Origin: Brevundimonas denitrificans
GTDB lineage: Bacteria > Pseudomonadota > Alphaproteobacteria > Caulobacterales > Caulobacteraceae
Direction of reading: 5' to 3'
DNA length: 64,000 nt
Assembly: GCF_030160755.1 (NCBI RefSeq)
Contig: NZ_BSOY01000003.1
Location: 1 to 64,000 of the forward strand
The translations under genes were made by a program, and so were the position numbers. Below are positions 26,356 to 36,280 of the stretch, piece after piece. The notes beneath the pieces were generated by a model. It was not told where the DNA came from. It made no database searches and saw nothing but the letters and a program-made list of their open reading frames with translations. How positions within the stretch are numbered: the stretch's first letter is position 1; each line of letters opens with the position of its first letter.

Positions 26356-26449
26356 CGCGGCAATCGCTTGGCGTCGCGCCACTGAACGGCCTATATGCGG
26401 CACAAGTGTTTGAGCGGGCCGCGCATGGGCCCGAACGAGGAGACGGTTC

Positions 26450-26668
26450 GTGGGTACTTTCGGCATCTGGCACTGGGCCATCGTCGCGATCGTCGCCCTG
26501 CTGCTGTTCGGCGGGCGCGGCAAGCTGTCGGGCCTGATGGGCGACGCGGCCAAGGGCATCAAGGCCTTCCGCGAAGGCCTGAAGGACACCGATTCGGACA
26601 AGCCTTCGGACGAGCGCGCGGGCGCCCTGCCCCGCACCGACGCCGAAAAAGAAGACCTGAAGTCGTAG
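26450..26668 (+). CDS. tatA: Twin-arginine translocase subunit TatA
   Basis: A 72-residue protein starting with GTG 26450, preceded by GAGGAG. The N-terminal helix [20 protein letters not shown], the hinge [20 protein letters not shown] and an acidic tail are the TatA pattern. TatA multimers form the pore for folded proteins. First gene of tatA-tatB-tatC. Confidence 0.95.
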   Translation: MGTFGIWHWAIVAIVALLLFGGRGKLSGLMGDAAKGIKAFREGLKDTDSDKPSDERAGALPRTDAEKEDLKS

Positions 26669-26697
26669 CCCCCTCATTGACGTCGGAGACCTGACGG

Positions 26698-27231
26698 ATG
26701 GGTGGCCTCGGCCCCGGTATCGGCGGCTTTGAAATCCTCGTGATCGGCATCGTGGCCCTGCTTGTGGTGGGGCCAAAGGATTTGCCGTTGCTGATGCGCA
26801 AGATCGGCCGGGTGATGGCCCGCGCCCGCGCCATGGCCAATGAGTTCCGCTCAAGCTTCGACGAAATGGCGCGCCAGTCCGAGCTGGACGAACTGCGCAA
26901 GGAGGTCCAGGCGCTGCGGACCGGTCAGGGCATGGTCCCGCTGGGGGCCGAGGCCGACGCCGCGTTCCGCGAAATCCGCGACGACCTGAACCGGCCGCTG
27001 GACGAGCCGGTCATGCTGGCCGCGCCGGACGAATGGCCGGACAGCCCGCCGGTGATGACGCCGCTTGAGCCGGCAGACGCGCCGAAGCCCGACGCGAAAA
27101 CCGCGCCCAGGACCGGGACGGCCGCCAAGTCCCGGAAGACCACAACGAAGAAGTCCGACGCGCCGGTCGCCTCCATCAAGACCGCCAGCGGCAAGTCGCG
27201 GCCCATCCGCGCCAAAAAGGTCGACCTGTGA
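26698..27231 (+). CDS. tatB: Twin-arginine translocase subunit TatB
   Basis: A 177-residue protein with N-terminal helix ILVIGIVALLVVGPKDLP (Glu replaced in part, Pro hinge kept), an amphipathic helix to about 70 and a long low-complexity C-terminal tail rich in Lys, Ala and Pro. With TatC it forms the signal-peptide receptor. Its TGA overlaps the tatC GTG by 4 bases. Confidence 0.93.
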   Translation: MGGLGPGIGGFEILVIGIVALLVVGPKDLPLLMRKIGRVMARARAMANEFRSSFDEMARQSELDELRKEVQALRTGQGMVPLGAEADAAFREIRDDLNRPLDEPVMLAAPDEWPDSPPVMTPLEPADAPKPDAKTAPRTGTAAKSRKTTTKKSDAPVASIKTASGKSRPIRAKKVDL

Positions 27232-28112
27232 GCCGCCTGGACACCGACGAGGATGAGATCGAGGCGTCGCGCGCGCCCCTGATGGATCATCTGATCGAGC
27301 TGCGCGGGCGGCTGGTGATCTGCGTGATCGCCTTCATCATCAGCTTCTTCGTCTGCTTCTATTTCGCCGAGCCGCTGTACATCTTTCTGGTCAAGCCGTT
27401 CGCGGCGGCCGCGGCCTTCCACCAGTCGGTCGGCCCCGGCGGCCATGTCTCGCCGCTCGATCTGATCCTTGGCACCGCAGGGCTCAAGCCCCTGCCCGGC
27501 GTCGACGGCCAGACGGTCAATCTGATCTACACGGCCCCGCTGGAAATTCTTTTCACCAAGATGAAGCTGGCGGGCTTCGGGGCCATTGTCGTGTCGTTCC
27601 CCGTCCTGGCCTGGCAGTTGTACCGGTTCGTGGCGCCGGGCCTGTACCGCAACGAGAAGGGCGCCTTCCTGCCCTTCCTGCTGGCGGCGCCGCTGCTGTT
27701 CATGCTGGGCGCGGCCCTGGTCTATTTCGTCATGCTGCCCTTCGTCATGTGGTTCTCCCTGAGCCAGCAGATCACCGGCGGCGGCGTATCGGCGGCCCTT
27801 CTGCCCAAGGTGTCGGACTATCTGAACCTGGTCACCGCCCTGCTGCTGGCCTTCGGCCTGTGCTTCCAGCTGCCGGTGGTGATGACCCTGCTCGGTCTCG
27901 CGGGAATCATCTCCTCGAAGGTCATGGCCGAGGGTCGCCGCTACGCCATCATGGCCGTGGTGGTGGTCGCCGCCGTCGTCACCCCGCCCGATCCGATCAG
28001 CCAGATCATGCTCGCTGTCCCGCTGGTGCTGCTCTACGAGATCTCGATCTGGTGCGTGCGGCTGATCGAATTCCGCCGCAACAAGGCCGATGCGGCCGAA
28101 GGGCTGGCCTGA
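27228..28112 (+). CDS. tatC: Twin-arginine translocase subunit TatC
   Basis: A 294-residue six-helix receptor for twin-arginine signals. N-terminal APLMDHLIELRGRL, then helix 1 (LVICVIAFIISFFVCFYF), the loop with KPF, FTKMKLAGFGAIVVSFPV, and PGLYRNEKGAFLPFL are typical. The C-terminus ends in a charged tail. Starts at GTG 27228 inside the tatB stop. Confidence 0.95.
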   Translation: MSRLDTDEDEIEASRAPLMDHLIELRGRLVICVIAFIISFFVCFYFAEPLYIFLVKPFAAAAAFHQSVGPGGHVSPLDLILGTAGLKPLPGVDGQTVNLIYTAPLEILFTKMKLAGFGAIVVSFPVLAWQLYRFVAPGLYRNEKGAFLPFLLAAPLLFMLGAALVYFVMLPFVMWFSLSQQITGGGVSAALLPKVSDYLNLVTALLLAFGLCFQLPVVMTLLGLAGIISSKVMAEGRRYAIMAVVVVAAVVTPPDPISQIMLAVPLVLLYEISIWCVRLIEFRRNKADAAEGLA

Positions 28113-28152
28113 GCCCGGCGACGCAGTCTGGCCGGTGTGATATTGACACGCC

Positions 28153-29190
28153 ATGGAAACCCCCTCCGCGCTCCTGACCGCCTCCCCTTCCCGCGTGAGC
28201 GCGATCCTGACGCGGTTAAGGGGAATTCCCGGCGCCCGGTACTGGGCCGCGGCCGGCCTCGTGCTCATCTCGCTCTGGGTGCGGCTGCTGCTCTCGCCCT
28301 ATCTCGCCAGCGGCTACGGCTACACCTGCTTCTATCCAGGCGTGATCCTGTCGGCCTATTGGCTGGGCGGCCGGCCCGGACTGATGGCGGCCGGCCTCTC
28401 GACGGTGATCGTCTACAATTTCATGGGGCCGAAGCCCTTCTCCTTCCCGACCGACGGGCGCGCCATGGTCGCCCTGGGCTTCTTCCTCGTCTCCTCCCTG
28501 CTGCTGATTCATGTGCTCAGCACCATCCGCGCGCGGCTGAACACCCTGACCACCAAACACGCCCAGGTCGAAGCCCTGGCCATGGGTCAGGCCGAGCTGT
28601 TCCGCGATCATGCCCAACGGACCACGGATCATCTCCAGCTGATCTCCGCCATCCTGCAACTGCGGGCCCGAGAAGAAGCCGACCCCTTCGTCTCGCGGGT
28701 GCTGACCAACGCCGCCTCGCGCACCCTGGTGATCTCGCGCACCCACCGGGAGTTCACCGGCGGGGTCGACCGTCGCATCCCGTTCGAGGCCTTCGCCCGC
28801 AAGCTGGTCGAGGCCGCCGCGGCCCGTGGGGGCGTGCCGTCCGATCGCGTCAGCATCGCCGGCGGAGCGCGCGACATCCCGCTGGAACAGGCGACATCTC
28901 TGGGGCTGGTGCTGCTGGAGTATCTGAACACCCTGAAAGCCCAGCGGACCGCGGTGTCACTCGCCGTCACCCTCGACGAGGACGGGCGGGACCGGTTCCT
29001 GAATCTCGCGGTGACCGAGGGCGAAGGGCCCGCCCCGGACGACATCCCCCTGTTCGAAGCGATCACCGAACAGCTGGGTGGACGGCTACTGATCACCCGC
29101 GGCGCACCGGGCGGCGGCGTGCGCATCACCTTCCCGGCCGAGGTCCAGCCGGCGGAGAGCTGGAACCCGGTGGCGGTCAGCGTCCACTAG
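28153..29190 (+). CDS. DUF4118 membrane sensor with degenerate kinase core
   Basis: A 345-residue protein. Residues about 30-125 form a DUF4118-type four-helix membrane unit (as in KdpD). A HisKA_2-like block follows (RTTDHLQLISAILQL, 156-170) and an ATPase-like end (TEGEGP 288-293, GGRLLITRGAPGGG 309-322). The phospho-accepting His expected before the Arg is Gln155, with a His shifted to 153, and the N-box and G1 residues are altered. It may be a pseudokinase or a divergent kinase. No response regulator is adjacent. Confidence 0.7.
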   Translation: METPSALLTASPSRVSAILTRLRGIPGARYWAAAGLVLISLWVRLLLSPYLASGYGYTCFYPGVILSAYWLGGRPGLMAAGLSTVIVYNFMGPKPFSFPTDGRAMVALGFFLVSSLLLIHVLSTIRARLNTLTTKHAQVEALAMGQAELFRDHAQRTTDHLQLISAILQLRAREEADPFVSRVLTNAASRTLVISRTHREFTGGVDRRIPFEAFARKLVEAAAARGGVPSDRVSIAGGARDIPLEQATSLGLVLLEYLNTLKAQRTAVSLAVTLDEDGRDRFLNLAVTEGEGPAPDDIPLFEAITEQLGGRLLITRGAPGGGVRITFPAEVQPAESWNPVAVSVH

Positions 29191-29248
29191 GCAGGAACAA
29201 CGGCCGAGCGTGGCCGTTAGCATCGGGTTCCCATTCAGGAGTCCGTCC

Positions 29249-29527
29249 ATGACCATCCGCCACACGCTCACCACTGTCGCCGCGCTGGCGCTCGTCGCCT
29301 TCGGCGCCGCTGCCTGCACCCCGGCCGCCGACGATGCGGACGCCGCCCGCGACACCGACACGACGACGATCATCGAGCGCGAGGTCCCCGCCGCCCCCGT
29401 GGTCATCGAGCGCGAAGTCGCCGTCCCCGGCCCGCCGGTAGTCATTGAAAGCGATCGCCGCGACGGCGACAGCACGACGGTCCGCGCCGGCCGTGACGGC
29501 ATCGAGGTCGAAACCACCAACCGCTAA
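29249..29527 (+). CDS. Small acidic lipoprotein with repeats
   Basis: A 92-residue protein: signal peptide TTVAALALVAFGAAAC with lipobox A-A-A-C, then a low-complexity region with repeated VVIERE/VVIES units and many Asp and Thr residues. Not recognised as a family; likely a surface or periplasmic lipoprotein. CAGGAG precedes ATG 29249. Followed by a strong shared terminator. Confidence 0.65.
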   Translation: MTIRHTLTTVAALALVAFGAAACTPAADDADAARDTDTTTIIEREVPAAPVVIEREVAVPGPPVVIESDRRDGDSTTVRAGRDGIEVETTNR

Positions 29528-29550
29528 ACCCTCGCTCAACAGAATGAAAA

Positions 29551-29580
29551 AGGCGCCGGACGGGATCCCGTCCGGCGCCT
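29551..29580. terminator. Bidirectional intrinsic terminator
   Basis: A perfect 30-base palindrome (arms AGGCGCCGGACGGGA and its complement) is flanked by AAAA on the left and TT on the right. It lies between the convergent small lipoprotein gene and glnA and should end both transcripts. Confidence 0.85.
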
Positions 29581-29605
29581 TTGACTGTCCAGCCTCAGCC
29601 GCCGG

Positions 29606-31012
29606 TCAGCAGCTGTAGTACATGTCGAATTCGACCGGATGCGGATGCAGTTGCAGACGCATCACCTCTTCCATCTTCAGCTCGATGTAGCTGTCGATGA
29701 AGTCGTCATCCATGACGCCGCCCTTCTTGAGGAAGGCGCGGTCCTGGTCGAGGGCGTCCAGCGCCTCCTTCAGCGAGCCGCAGACCTCGGGGATCGAGCC
29801 GCGCTCTTCCGGCGGCAGGTCGTAGAGGTTCTTGTCGGCCGGCGCGCCCGGATCGATGCGGTTCTCGATGCCGTCGAGACCGGCCATCAACAGGGCGACG
29901 AAGGTCAGATAGGGGTTGCCCATCGGATCGGGGAAGCGGGCTTCGATGCGCTTGGCCTTGGGCGAATTGACCCACGGAATCCGGATCGAGGCGGAGCGGT
30001 TGCGCGACGAATAGGCCAGTTTCACCGGGGCTTCATAGCCGGGGACCAGCCGCTTGTAGGAGTTGGTGGTCGAGTTGGCGAAGGCGTTGATGGCCTTGGC
30101 GTGTTTGATGATGCCGCCGATGTACCAGAGACAGAGGTCCGACAGGCCGGCGTATTTGTCGCCCGCGAACAGCGGCTTGCCGTCGCGCCAGATCGACTGG
30201 TGCACATGCATGCCCGAGCCGTTGTCGCCGAAGGTCGGCTTGGCCATGAAGGTGGCCGACTTGCCGTAGGCGGCGGCGACGTTGTGGATCACATATTTAT
30301 AGAGCTGGGTCCGGTCGGCCATGGTCAGGAGGTCGCTGAACTTCAGGCCCAGTTCGTGCTGGGCCGGGGCCACCTCGTGGTGGTGCTTCTCGGGCTGCAT
30401 GCCCAGGTCGCGCATGACGCCCAGCATCTCGCCGCGCAGGTCCTGGGCGCTGTCGGTCGGGTTGACCGGGAAATACCCGCCCTTGTGGGTCGGACGGTGA
30501 CCCATGTTGCCTTCCGAATATTCGGCTCCGGTGTTGGCCGGCAGCTCGATGGAGTCATAGGCATAGCCGGTGTCGTGCGGGGCGGTTGACCAGCGCACGT
30601 CGTCGAAAATGAAGAACTCGGCCTCCGGGCCAAAATAGACGGTGTCGCCCACACCCGAGGACTGGACATAGGCCAGGGCCTTCTTGGCCATCGAGCGGCT
30701 GTCGCGGTTGTACGGCTCGCCGGTGTCGGGGTTCAGCACGTCGCAGAACAGGAACATCGTCGTCTGCTGGTAGAAGGGATCGATCCAGAAATTGGCGAGG
30801 TCCGGCTTGAGCAGCATGTCGGACTCGTTGATCGCCTTCCAGCCGGCGATGGAGGAACCGTCGAACATGGTCCCCTCTTCGAGGAACTCCTCATCGACCA
30901 GGTCGATGTCGAAGGTGACGTGCTGCATCCGACCCTTGGTGTCGGTGAAACGGAGATCGACGTATTTAACGTCCTTCTCCTTGATCTCCTTTAGAATCTT
31001 GCCGGCGCTCAT
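29606..31012 (-). CDS. glnA: Glutamine synthetase, type I
   Basis: A 468-residue enzyme that makes glutamine from glutamate, ammonia and [12 protein letters not shown] near residues 50-58, metal-binding [17 protein letters not shown], and NRSASIRIP are present. The adenylylation region near residue 400 ([10 protein letters not shown]) contains the target Tyr. It follows glnB by 72 bases, with a terminator-like hairpin in the gap. Confidence 0.97.
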   Translation of the reverse strand: MSAGKILKEIKEKDVKYVDLRFTDTKGRMQHVTFDIDLVDEEFLEEGTMFDGSSIAGWKAINESDMLLKPDLANFWIDPFYQQTTMFLFCDVLNPDTGEPYNRDSRSMAKKALAYVQSSGVGDTVYFGPEAEFFIFDDVRWSTAPHDTGYAYDSIELPANTGAEYSEGNMGHRPTHKGGYFPVNPTDSAQDLRGEMLGVMRDLGMQPEKHHHEVAPAQHELGLKFSDLLTMADRTQLYKYVIHNVAAAYGKSATFMAKPTFGDNGSGMHVHQSIWRDGKPLFAGDKYAGLSDLCLWYIGGIIKHAKAINAFANSTTNSYKRLVPGYEAPVKLAYSSRNRSASIRIPWVNSPKAKRIEARFPDPMGNPYLTFVALLMAGLDGIENRIDPGAPADKNLYDLPPEERGSIPEVCGSLKEALDALDQDRAFLKKGGVMDDDFIDSYIELKMEEVMRLQLHPHPVEFDMYYSC

Positions 31013-31045
31013 GTCTTGTGGATCCTGTCTGGCGGGGGAGGAATG

Positions 31046-31071
31046 AAAACGGCCGCCTTGTGGAGCGGCCG
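31046..31071 (-). terminator. Attenuator-like hairpin between glnB and glnA
   Basis: On the minus strand the arms CGGCCGC (31071-31065) and GCGGCCG (31056-31050) are followed directly by TTTT (31049-31046). That is an intrinsic terminator shape inside the glnB-glnA operon, so it probably lowers readthrough into glnA or separates the two transcripts. Confidence 0.6.
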
Positions 31072-31084
31072 GTGGAGGAAGAGA

Positions 31085-32371
<1,287 letters not shown>

Positions 32372-32444
32372 GCGCGACGTCCCGCCCGGTTCAATTCGTC
32401 ATCGAAGCGGCCTATCTCGACGGCTGCGCCGCCGGAGCTCCGTC

Positions 32445-33212
32445 TTGTTGATCGTCCTGTCCCCGGCCAAGCGGCTGGATTTCACCGAAGCCGATCCCGG
32501 CCTGCCCGCCAGCGAGCGGCGCTTCCTTGAGGACACCGCGTCACTCGCCAGAACCGCGCGCGGCCGGACCGTGGCCGAGTTGCGCCGGCTGATGAGCCTT
32601 TCCGACGATCTGGCGCGGCTGAACCGCGAACGCTTCCAGGCCTTGGACCCCGACTCGACCGACGGCGTGCAGGCGGCCTTCGCCTTCGCCGGCGACGTCT
32701 ATGAGGGGCTGAAGGCGCGGGAACTGGATGCGGCCGGTCTGGCCTTCGCCCAGGACCATGTGCGCATTCTGTCGGGCCTGTATGGCCTGCTGCGGCCGCT
32801 GGACCGGATCCAGCCCTATCGGCTGGAGATGGGCACGCGGTTGAAGACCCGGCGCGGGTCCAGCCTGTACGATTTCTGGGGCGACCGGATCGCCAAACAG
32901 CTGAACGCCGACGCCGAAGGCCATGGGCAGCGGGTCCTGGTGAACCTCGCCAGCCAGGAATATTTCGGCGCCGTCGACGCCCGGGCGCTGAAACTGCCGG
33001 TGGTGACGCCGCAGTTCCGCGAATCGAAGGGCGGCGAGAGCCGGATCATCTCCTTCTTCGCCAAGAAGGCGCGCGGCGGCATGACCCGGTTCGCCATCGA
33101 CGAGCGGATCGAACGGGCCGAAGACCTCAAGGCCTTCGACCGCGACGGCTATCGCTTTGACAAGGCGGCCTCGAGCGAGACAGAGTGGATATTCATCAGG
33201 TCGGGAAATTAA
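32445..33212 (+). CDS. yaaA: Peroxide stress protein YaaA
   Basis: A 255-residue DUF328/UPF0246 protein that in E. coli limits free iron damage during peroxide stress. The N-terminus MLIVLSPAKRLDF, KARELDAAGLAFAQDHVRILSGLYGLLRPLD and NLASQEYF are signature blocks. TTG 32445 is the only fitting start, with GGAG 10-14 bases upstream; TTG 32448 is next to it. Length normal. Confidence 0.92.
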   Translation: MLIVLSPAKRLDFTEADPGLPASERRFLEDTASLARTARGRTVAELRRLMSLSDDLARLNRERFQALDPDSTDGVQAAFAFAGDVYEGLKARELDAAGLAFAQDHVRILSGLYGLLRPLDRIQPYRLEMGTRLKTRRGSSLYDFWGDRIAKQLNADAEGHGQRVLVNLASQEYFGAVDARALKLPVVTPQFRESKGGESRIISFFAKKARGGMTRFAIDERIERAEDLKAFDRDGYRFDKAASSETEWIFIRSGN

Positions 33213-33284
33213 TCCCGACTGTCGCCTTCGCAACCGCGAACGGCTAGGCTGGCGACACCAGACTGACGGACGGACGAGACCCTT

Positions 33285-34133
33285 ATGTTCCAATGGCCCA
33301 AACGCGGTGACGGCTCAGAGACAGCCCGCGAGCCCTTCCGCGACATAGGCGACCTGAAGGGTCAGGTGGCGGTGATCTCGGGCTCCACCTCCGGCATCGG
33401 CCTGGCCTTCGCCCGCGCCATCGCCTCGCGCGGCGGCGATGTGGTGCTGAACGGCCTGGGCGATCCGTCCGAGATCGAGCGGACGCGGTCGGAGCTGGAG
33501 GCCAGCTGCGGCGTGCAGGTGCGCTATCACGCCGCCAATATGCTGCGCGGCGACGAGGTCGCTGACATGGTCGCCTATGGCAAGCACCAGCTCGGCCGGG
33601 TCGACATCCTGATCAACAACGCCGGCGTCCAGCACGTCGAGGCGGTCGAGAAATTCCCCTCCGACAAGTGGGAACAGATCATCGCCATCAACCTGTCCTC
33701 GACCTTCTACGCCACCCGCGCGGCCATCCCGATCATGAAGGCCCAGGGGCGCGGCCGGATCATCAACGTGGCCTCGGCCCACGGCCTGGTCGCCAGTCCG
33801 TTCAAGTCGGCCTATGTCGCGGCCAAACACGGGGTGATCGGCTTCACCAAGACCGTGGCCCTGGAAGTGGCGCAGGACAACATCACCTGCAACGCCATCT
33901 GCCCCGGCTTCGTCGAGACGCCGATCGTCGAGAAACAGATCGCCGACCAGGCCCGCACGCGCGGCCTGTCGAAGGAGGCGGTGCTGAAGGACGTCATTCT
34001 CGGCTCCCAGCCGACCAAGCGGTTCGTGACGACCGATGAGCTGACCGGAATGATGCTGTATCTGGTCAGTGATCTCGGGGCGTCGGCCAACGGGGCCAGC
34101 TTCTCGATCGACGGCGGCTGGACGGCGCAGTAG
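33285..34133 (+). CDS. bdhA: 3-hydroxybutyrate dehydrogenase
   Basis: A 282-residue short-chain dehydrogenase. Cofactor loop SGSTSGIGLAFARAIA (about 33-48), NNAGVQHVEAVEKFP, catalytic Ser and Tyr in NVASAHGLVASPFKSAYVAAKHG, and ICPGFVETPIVEKQI are typical of D-3-hydroxybutyrate dehydrogenases. About 20 extra N-terminal residues (MFQWPKRGDGSETAREPFR) are unusual. It would link PHB/ketone body turnover to acetoacetate. Single gene. Confidence 0.85.
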   Translation: MFQWPKRGDGSETAREPFRDIGDLKGQVAVISGSTSGIGLAFARAIASRGGDVVLNGLGDPSEIERTRSELEASCGVQVRYHAANMLRGDEVADMVAYGKHQLGRVDILINNAGVQHVEAVEKFPSDKWEQIIAINLSSTFYATRAAIPIMKAQGRGRIINVASAHGLVASPFKSAYVAAKHGVIGFTKTVALEVAQDNITCNAICPGFVETPIVEKQIADQARTRGLSKEAVLKDVILGSQPTKRFVTTDELTGMMLYLVSDLGASANGASFSIDGGWTAQ

Positions 34134-34136
34134 CGC

Positions 34137-35048
34137 CTACCCCACAAACCCCGCCGCCCGCCTGAGCCGGTCGTTGATCGCCTCGCCGAGCCCCTGCGCC
34201 GGGATGGGCGACACCGCGATCCCCGCCGGCTGCTCCCGGTCCGCTTCCCGCAGCCGTCGGAACAGATTGGCCGCCGCCTCGCGCAGGTCGCCCGACGGGC
34301 TCAGGCTCCAGCGGAGCGCCCCGACGCCGGGGCCGAAGCCGAGCAGGATTTCATCGGGCCGCGGCTCGACGACATCGATCCTGACAGGGGCATCGGGGGC
34401 GTAGTGCAGGGCCATCCGGCCCGGGGAGCGATGGCCCTCCCCGTCCCGGTCGAGCGGGCCGACGACGGCCTCGATCTCCTCTCGGGTGACCGAGCCGGGG
34501 CGCAGCAGGGAGACGCGGCCATCCAGCACCGAGACCACGGTGCTCTCGACGCCGACGGCGCAGTCGCCGCCGTCGAGGGCCGCCGCGGCGAAGGCGCCCG
34601 TCTCCTCGACCGCGTCGGCGAAGGTGGTGGGGCTGGGGCGGCCCGAGCGGTTGGCGGAGGGGGCGACGACCGGGCCTCCAAAGGCGGCGATGACGGCCCG
34701 GGCGCGGGCGTGGCCGGGCACCCGCACGGCGACGCTGTCCAGACCGGCGCGGGCCAGATCGCAGACGCGGTCCCGGTCCCGGACGGGGGCCACGATGGTC
34801 AGGGGACCGGGCCAGAAGGCCTCGGCGAGGGCCCTCGCCCGGGCGTCGAAGACGGCGATGGCCTCAGCCTGCACGGCGTCGGCGACATGGGCGATCAGGG
34901 GATTGAATCGCGGCCGGCCCTTGGCCTCGAAGATGGCGGCGACGGCGACGGCGTTTCCGGCGTCGGCGGCGAGGCCATAGACGGTCTCGGTCGGCAGGAT
35001 GACCAGATGGCCTTCGGCCAGGGCGCGGGCGGCCTCGGCGTCGGACAC
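34137..35048 (-). CDS. Threonylcarbamoyl-AMP synthase (Sua5 type)
   Basis: A 303-residue enzyme that makes threonylcarbamoyl-AMP for the t6A37 tRNA modification. The YrdC domain has LPTETVYGLAADAGN, IFEAKGRPRFNPLIAH, and PSANRSGRPSPTTF. A C-terminal Sua5 domain (about 200-303) separates it from the shorter TsaC. GTG 35048 is 2 bases after the YceI stop, favouring this start over the long upstream open frame. Confidence 0.92.
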   Translation of the reverse strand: MSDAEAARALAEGHLVILPTETVYGLAADAGNAVAVAAIFEAKGRPRFNPLIAHVADAVQAEAIAVFDARARALAEAFWPGPLTIVAPVRDRDRVCDLARAGLDSVAVRVPGHARARAVIAAFGGPVVAPSANRSGRPSPTTFADAVEETGAFAAAALDGGDCAVGVESTVVSVLDGRVSLLRPGSVTREEIEAVVGPLDRDGEGHRSPGRMALHYAPDAPVRIDVVEPRPDEILLGFGPGVGALRWSLSPSGDLREAAANLFRRLREADREQPAGIAVSPIPAQGLGEAINDRLRRAAGFVG

Positions 35049-35050
35049 GG

Positions 35051-35626
35051 TCAGGCGCGGCGCGCCTGAAGCGCCACCCGCACCGTCACCTGCCGTCCGA
35101 CCAGCCTGTTCCAAGGCCCCGATGTCCCTATGCCGAAATCCGCGCGATTCAGCACGAACGCGCCCGTCAGATGCGCCCGGTCGCCGGTCACGCGCAAGTC
35201 CACGGGGAAGGCGACCGGGCGGGTCACCCCCTTCATCGTCACCTCGGCGCGGGCGGTGTAGCGATCCCCGCCGAGCGGCTCCAGCGCCCGCAGGTCGAAG
35301 CGGATCAGCGGATAGCGCGCGGCGTCGAGGAAGGCGGGACCGGTGGCGCGACCCGACACGGCGGCCGGCGACATCGCCAGCGAGGCGGACTGGACGACCA
35401 CCGTGGCCCGGGTCCGGTCCGGGGCGTCGGGATCGAAGACGATGTCGCCACGCCAGTCGCCGAACCGGCCGCTGTGCGAGCCGCCGAAAGCCCGCACCGA
35501 CATCTCGATGCGGGACGCGTCCCGGTCCACCGTCCACGGGATCGCCGCCGCGCCCGTCTGGGTCAAGAGGGCCAGGAGGGCGAAGGCCAGGACGGCGCGC
35601 CGCCTCACGGCCGCCGCGGGATCCAC
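35051..35626 (-). CDS. YceI-family periplasmic lipid-binding protein
   Basis: A 191-residue lipocalin-like protein with a signal peptide ending QTGAAA. The core IPWTVDRDASRIEMSVRAFGG, FDPDAPDRTRA, and FLDAARYPLIRFD match YceI, which binds isoprenoid quinone-like chains. GTG 35626 overlaps the cytochrome b561 end by 22 bases. YceI-cytochrome b561 pairing is common and suggests a periplasmic electron-transfer role. Confidence 0.88.
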   Translation of the reverse strand: MDPAAAVRRRAVLAFALLALLTQTGAAAIPWTVDRDASRIEMSVRAFGGSHSGRFGDWRGDIVFDPDAPDRTRATVVVQSASLAMSPAAVSGRATGPAFLDAARYPLIRFDLRALEPLGGDRYTARAEVTMKGVTRPVAFPVDLRVTGDRAHLTGAFVLNRADFGIGTSGPWNRLVGRQVTVRVALQARRA

Positions 35627-36156
35627 GGGATCATCCTGTGCAGGACATTGTCCCGATCGACGAAATGATGCTTCAGCGCGCCGACGACATGCAGGACGAT
35701 CAGGACATAGAGCGCCTTGGCCGCCAGCTCGTGCATGTCCATCAGCTGGCCCGCCATCTCACGCCCCCCGCCGATGGGCAGCAGCGGCCACGGGACCAGG
35801 CCGAACCACTGGATCTCGCGACCGGCCGCCGACGACGCGGCCCAGCCGACCAGCGGCATGCCGATCATGAAGGCGTAGAACAGGACGTGGGTGGCGCGCG
35901 CCAGTCCCTTCTCCCAGGCGCGCATCGCCGCCGGCAGGGGAATGGCCGGATTGGCGATGCGCCAACCCAGACGGCCGAGCGTCAGCACCAGGATGCTCAG
36001 GCCCACCGATTTGTGGATCTGGACGAACTCGCGCGAGATCGGGCCGTCCGTCGCCTCATGCGCCGCGATCAGGCCGATCTGGGTCGCCACCAGCGCGGCG
36101 ATAAGCCAGTGCAGGATCAGCGAGACGGTCGAATAGCGGTTGCGCGGTTCAGCCAT
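35605..36156 (-). CDS. Cytochrome b561
   Basis: A 183-residue four-helix membrane protein. It begins RYSTVSLILHWLIAALVATQ (helix 1 with haem-binding His), followed by IHKSVGLSILVLTLGRLGWR, a third helix near 95-115 and a fourth near 140-160 with HVVGALKHHFV. Binds two b-type haems. First gene of a three-gene minus-strand set with YceI and Sua5. Confidence 0.9.
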   Translation of the reverse strand: MAEPRNRYSTVSLILHWLIAALVATQIGLIAAHEATDGPISREFVQIHKSVGLSILVLTLGRLGWRIANPAIPLPAAMRAWEKGLARATHVLFYAFMIGMPLVGWAASSAAGREIQWFGLVPWPLLPIGGGREMAGQLMDMHELAAKALYVLIVLHVVGALKHHFVDRDNVLHRMIPWIPRRP

Positions 36157-36280
36157 GGTCCCTCACCCGTCCGGAGCCCCCAGACTGGACCAGCGCAGGC
36201 CTGACGCCAAGGGCCGCGCTTGCATACCGTCGGGGCAAGGCGGCATGAACGCATATCAGACCAGTAAAGGCCCGACCGCC

